Source: an uncultured beta proteobacterium
Lineage (GTDB): Bacteria; Pseudomonadota; Gammaproteobacteria; Burkholderiales; SG8-39
NCBI GenBank assembly: GCA_903868285.1
Contig: CAIPUP010000121.1
Location: 1 to 10,374, forward strand
DNA length: 10,374 nucleotides
Reading direction: 5' to 3'
A program made the translations under genes and the position numbers. Below are positions 7,751 through 10,374 of the stretch, in pieces. How positions within the stretch are numbered: the stretch's first letter is position 1; every line of letters begins with the position of its first letter. The notes under the pieces are model-generated. The model was given only the letters and a program-made list of their open reading frames with translations, was not told where the DNA came from and searched no databases.

Positions 7751-7900
7751 GCGATTTCTAAAAAATCAATAAAAACAACAACTTAGAGAAAACCTGCGAG
7801 GAGCTTGCTGGGGCCGAACTGCCAGTCCGGGATTTTCGCATGCCGGGAGCAGATATCATCCGCGGCGCTGTTTAAAACCCCGCCCAACACTGGAACCACC
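7733..7900. other. AT-rich intergenic stretch upstream of the TctC gene, no clear promoter
   Basis: Together with the recA leader and SOS box, this completes the gene-free region of about 400 nt between recA and the TctC gene. Positions 7751-7795 are markedly A-rich against a GC-rich background and contain a small GATTT/AAATC dyad (7753-7767). A weak plus-strand promoter can be drawn (TTGCGT 7735-7740, 17 nt, CTAAAA 7758-7763), but it is not convincing. The reading frame open from 7805 to the TctC start shows no protein similarity and is treated as untranslated leader. Confidence 0.4.
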
Positions 7901-8962
7901 ATGCGCCTCCCCCGCCACTTTGCTCCCCAAACACCAAGCGCATCCACTGCCGCAAGGACTGCACCGCTACTGCCGTTGCTGTCACTGCTGTTGTCGCCGC
8001 TGTTGTCGCCGCTGCTAGTGATGGCACCGAGCAGCGATCTCCTGGCACAGGCGTATCCGGCGCGGCCGGTCAAGATCGTGATTTCCTCCTCGGCCGGCGG
8101 CTCTCCCGACTTGCAGGCACGCATCTTCACCAACCGCATGACGGAAATCGGCGGCTACAGCTGGATCATCGAGAACGTGCCGGGTGGCGGCGGCAACATC
8201 GCACCGGAGCGGGTGGCACGCTCACCGGCCGATGGCTACACCATCCTCATGGCATCAGCCGGCCCGCTGTACTTCAATGCCTCGCTGTACAAAAAACTGT
8301 CCTACGACATCATCAAGGACTTCGAGCCGCTGACCCAGGTGTCGTTCACGCCCAATATGCTGGCACTGCATCCGAGTGTGCCACTGAAGTCGGTGCGCGA
8401 GCTGATCGCCTATGCCAAGGCCAACCCCGGCAAACTGCGCTTTGGCTCCCCCGGCAGCGGCTCCTCGCAGCACCTGTCGGGTGAGCTGTTCAAAAGCATG
8501 GCCGGCGTCGACCTGCAGCACATCCCCTACAAATCCAGCGCACAGATGACCACCGAACTGGTGTCGGGCCAGTTCGAGATCTCGTTTCAGAACGCGCCGT
8601 TGATCCTGCCCTTCGTCAAGGCCGGCAAGCTCAAGGCACTGGCGGTGACCACCAAGACACGAATACCAATGGCACCGGACATCCCGACGCTGGATGAAAC
8701 TGGTGGCGATAGCGGCCTCAAGGGCTATGAGGTCGGTGGCGGGTCCGGACTGCTGGCACCGCGCGGCACACCACCCGAGGTACTCCGCAAGTTCGAAACC
8801 GATGTACGTGCAGCACTGAATACGCCGTCGGTACGTGAGCAATACGCCGCCAATGGTTTGATTGCCGTGGGCAGCAGCGCACAGGAATTCGGCGCCTATC
8901 TCAAGAGTGAAATCGCACGCTGGGCACCGGTGATCCGCGCCACTGGCGCGCAGGTCGACTGA
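7901..8962 (+). CDS. Tripartite tricarboxylate transporter substrate-binding protein (TctC/Bug family), 353 aa
   Basis: Secreted periplasmic solute-binding protein of the Bug/TctC family, which presents carboxylates or other small organic acids and amides to a TctAB membrane pair. The N-terminus has basic residues (Arg2, Arg5, Arg19) and a long Leu/Pro/Ser hydrophobic core (22-41), with likely cleavage near Ala49 or Ala51. The mature part opens with YPARPVKIVISSSAGGSPD (52-70), where Asp70 is the usual ligand-loop Asp. It continues with ENVPGGGGNIAPERVA (91-106), ADGYTILM (110-117), FGSPGSGSSQHLSGELF and HIPYKSS, all typical of the family. ATG 7901 is chosen because it places the signal peptide correctly, with GGA 6 nt upstream; the frame is open from 7805 but shows no similarity there. 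No TctA or TctB lies in the window, so it is an orphan like most Bug proteins. A cupin gene follows after 56 nt. Ligand unknown. Confidence 0.93.
   Translation: MRLPRHFAPQTPSASTAARTAPLLPLLSLLLSPLLSPLLVMAPSSDLLAQAYPARPVKIVISSSAGGSPDLQARIFTNRMTEIGGYSWIIENVPGGGGNIAPERVARSPADGYTILMASAGPLYFNASLYKKLSYDIIKDFEPLTQVSFTPNMLALHPSVPLKSVRELIAYAKANPGKLRFGSPGSGSSQHLSGELFKSMAGVDLQHIPYKSSAQMTTELVSGQFEISFQNAPLILPFVKAGKLKALAVTTKTRIPMAPDIPTLDETGGDSGLKGYEVGGGSGLLAPRGTPPEVLRKFETDVRAALNTPSVREQYAANGLIAVGSSAQEFGAYLKSEIARWAPVIRATGAQVD
7988..8011. repeat. Two tandem copies of a 12-bp unit in the TctC signal peptide
   Basis: CTGTTGTCGCCG occurs twice in a row, encoding Leu-Leu-Ser-Pro twice and so lengthening the hydrophobic core of the signal peptide. 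The repeat keeps frame. It looks like a slippage product. Confidence 0.7.
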
Positions 8963-9018
8963 TCAGCAATACCGCAGCACAGCGCCAAGGCAGCGCATTA
9001 CAACCAAGGAGGAGCAAC

Positions 9019-9573
9019 ATGAGCATTCCCGTACGCAGGATCGTCACCGGCCATGACGCCGATGGCAAGGCCATCATCATCATGGACGGCCCGGCACCGA
9101 ACCAGAAAACCCGCAGCCCCGGCAGCCCCACCAGTACCCTGCTGTGGGTGAACGATGAGACTCCGGCCGATATTTCCTACAGCACCGATCGTGCCGATCG
9201 CACCATCGGCGTGCCGCCACCGCCTGCAGGCGCAATCATGCGCATCGTCGACTTTCCACCCATCCCCAAGGGCGGCGCCAAGATCGATAACGCCACCATG
9301 CTCAAGGAGATGGGTATCGATAGCGGCCCCAACGCCTCGGCCGCGCGTAGTCCGTTCATGCACCGTACCCGCAGCATCGACTACGCCGTGGTGATCTCGG
9401 GCGAAATCGACATGCTGATGGACGATACCGAAGTGCATATGAAGGCGGGCGACACCCTGGTGCAACAGGGCACCAATCACGCCTGGGAAAACCACAGCGA
9501 TGAAAACTGCCGCATCCTGTTCGTGCTGATTGATGCTGTAGCGCCGCCAGGATGGAAGGGCAGCGATCACTGA
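9019..9573 (+). CDS. Cupin-domain protein, 184 aa
   Basis: Small protein with one cupin barrel in its C-terminal half and no signal peptide. Cupin motif 1 is represented by FMHRTRSIDYAVVISGEIDM (113-132) and motif 2 by AGDTLVQQGTNHAWEN (143-158). His115 and His154 are possible metal ligands. The canonical HxH is reduced to His-x-Thr, and an Asp (121) stands near where the motif 1 Glu would be, so metal binding is uncertain. The N-terminal part (1-80) includes VRRIVTGHDADGKAIIIMDG, an opening often seen in cupins next to catabolic genes. A strong ribosome site AAGGAGG (9006-9012), 6 nt upstream, fixes the start. It lies 56 nt after the TctC gene and is probably co-transcribed. It converges with the dioxygenase beta subunit, with 10 nt between the stops. 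It may be an enzyme (dioxygenase, isomerase) or a binding protein; no reaction can be assigned. Confidence 0.87.
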   Translation: MSIPVRRIVTGHDADGKAIIIMDGPAPNQKTRSPGSPTSTLLWVNDETPADISYSTDRADRTIGVPPPPAGAIMRIVDFPPIPKGGAKIDNATMLKEMGIDSGPNASAARSPFMHRTRSIDYAVVISGEIDMLMDDTEVHMKAGDTLVQQGTNHAWENHSDENCRILFVLIDAVAPPGWKGSDH

Positions 9574-9583
9574 CGGAGATCGT

Positions 9584-10096
9584 TCAGAGTGGTACCGCCA
9601 GCATGGTGTCGATGCCAAACGAATCCACCACCACCGCCATCTGGCGGACGCGCAAGCCCTGCGGCCGCTGTATCAAGCTAGCCTCGTAGCGGGCCACCAT
9701 GTAGAGCGAGGAAACACCTTCCTCGCTCGACTGGTACACCACCAGGGCTGCATCCGCACGCAGACTGCCATCGGCCTCACTGCGCACGCGCACATTGCTG
9801 ACCTGACGCAGCAGGTGATAGCGGCGATAGGTCAGCACACCCTTGACCAGCATCGCCACACGATCGCGGATCATGCCGTGGCTATAGCAACCCATGATGG
9901 CCAGCGGCAGACCCAGATCACGATTCTCGCGTGACAGTACCTCGTAGCGGCAAGCCTGCTGCTCGAACAAAGCCACCCAGTCATCGAATCGTTCTTCATC
10001 CAGGGCTGCGGCATAGTCGAACAAAAAGGTCTGTACCTGCAGTTGCTGCTGCAAGGACTGCATGACGGACTGCTCTGGCGTATTCGCGGCAGTCAT
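9584..10096 (-). CDS. Ring-hydroxylating dioxygenase, beta (small) subunit, 170 aa
   Basis: Structural small subunit of a Rieske non-heme iron oxygenase. It has the SnoaL/NTF2-like cone fold and holds the alpha subunits in a hexamer. Recognisable parts are FLFDYAAALDEERFDDWVALF (split 24-44), the conserved IRDRVAMLVKG (76-86), HLLRQVSNVRV (94-104) and VVYQSSEEGVSSLYMVARYE (119-138). The length fits the family (about 160-180). The ATG at 10096 overlaps the alpha subunit stop (ATGA), which indicates translational coupling and decides the start; an open frame reaching 10201 lies over the alpha gene and is not used. Substrate is unknown because the beta subunit says little about specificity. Confidence 0.93.
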   Translation of the reverse strand: MTAANTPEQSVMQSLQQQLQVQTFLFDYAAALDEERFDDWVALFEQQACRYEVLSRENRDLGLPLAIMGCYSHGMIRDRVAMLVKGVLTYRRYHLLRQVSNVRVRSEADGSLRADAALVVYQSSEEGVSSLYMVARYEASLIQRPQGLRVRQMAVVVDSFGIDTMLAVPL

Positions 10097-10374
10097 GCGC
10101 CCGCTCCCGCAGAACCCCCGGCCAGCTTGGTGGCGGCGGCATCTGTAAGCCGGTCTGCACCTGGCCCGGGCAAACCCATGATGCGGTGATAGAACGACCA
10201 AAAACCGCGAATGGAAATCTCCTGCGACAAATAGTCGGTATCGACAATGGGCCCCACCCCACCCATCTCCAGCACCTCCTGATCACCCGGCTTGCGATGA
10301 CGCACACCATCTTGCACCAGACGCAGTGCCTCACCGTCTTCCAGCGAGATGTAACCAGCCGGCCCGATGAAGTT
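10093..10374 (-). CDS. Ring-hydroxylating dioxygenase, alpha subunit, C-terminal 93 residues; 5' end outside window
   Basis: C-terminal end of the catalytic large subunit of a Rieske oxygenase. The visible segment opens with NFIGPAGYISLEDGEALRLV, matching the GPAG-F-VS-EDGE pattern near the end of alpha subunits. It continues with GVGPIVDTDYLSQEISIRGF and WSFYHRIMGL, matching the usual I-R-x-F-W-x-x-Y-x-x-x-M-G ending. A short Ala/Gly-rich tail follows. The Rieske cluster and the mononuclear iron site are in the missing N-terminal and middle parts. It runs into the beta subunit with an ATGA overlap. The motif style recalls aromatic-acid oxygenases of the benzoate/anthranilate type, but substrate cannot be assigned from this fragment. 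Confidence 0.92.
   Translation of the reverse strand, partial: NFIGPAGYISLEDGEALRLVQDGVRHRKPGDQEVLEMGGVGPIVDTDYLSQEISIRGFWSFYHRIMGLPGPGADRLTDAAATKLAGGSAGAGA

Noticed and set aside
7805..7900. Upstream extension of the TctC gene to 7805
   Set aside because: It would place 32 residues without similarity before the signal peptide, which would spoil export. ATG 7901 has the expected basic and hydrophobic N-terminus.
8255..8842. Minus-strand open frame of 195 codons inside the TctC gene, and a similar one at 8998-9618 over the cupin
   Set aside because: Both are antisense to genes with strong family motifs. Their translations have no recognisable domain, and the second spans the cupin plus flanking sequence without a supporting start site.

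Overview
The window is a GC-rich, densely coded stretch of bacterial chromosome. It most likely comes from a gammaproteobacterium. The first reason is the order recA, recX, alaS on one strand, a classic gammaproteobacterial arrangement. The second is a perfect CTGT-N8-ACAG LexA box upstream of recA. An orphan TctC/Bug periplasmic binding protein and a Rieske oxygenase suggest a free-living organism with wide catabolic range, but the sequence alone does not fix the order or genus.

Layout, left to right. Positions 1-1487 (minus) hold the first 495 codons of alaS, whose 3' end lies outside. At 1657-2919 (minus) is a concentrative nucleoside transporter (CNT family) with several changed substrate-site residues. 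At 3032-4701 (plus) are two overlapping genes for a CoA-transferase-fold heterodimer. The B subunit shows no catalytic glutamate, so an IpdAB-like ring hydrolase or lyase is as likely as a true CoA-transferase. At 4708-5769 (minus) is a VIT1/CCC1-type iron/manganese transporter with a degenerate ferritin-like N-terminal domain. recX (5784-6455) and recA (6442-7491) follow on the minus strand. The SOS box and probable recA promoter lie at 7717-7750. To the right, on the plus strand, are a TctC/Bug binding protein (7901-8962) and a cupin (9019-9573). Converging on them from the right edge are the beta subunit and the C-terminal part of the alpha subunit of a ring-hydroxylating dioxygenase (9584-10374, minus).

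Three modules can be proposed. (1) recA, recX and the VIT transporter run in one direction with a 14-nt overlap and a 14-nt gap, so the metal transporter is probably read from the LexA-controlled recA promoter. (2) The CoA-transferase-like pair is translationally coupled (ATGA overlap) and, with the nucleoside transporter and the VIT gene, interrupts the ancestral recX-alaS junction. (3) The right end looks like the edge of a catabolic locus: uptake protein, cupin and oxygenase. Its substrate cannot be read from the window.

No tRNA, rRNA, CRISPR array, insertion sequence or phage gene was recognised. There is no clear undescribed system. The best leads are the probable SOS control of a metal transporter, the CoA-transferase-fold pair without the usual glutamate, and the altered CNT substrate site.
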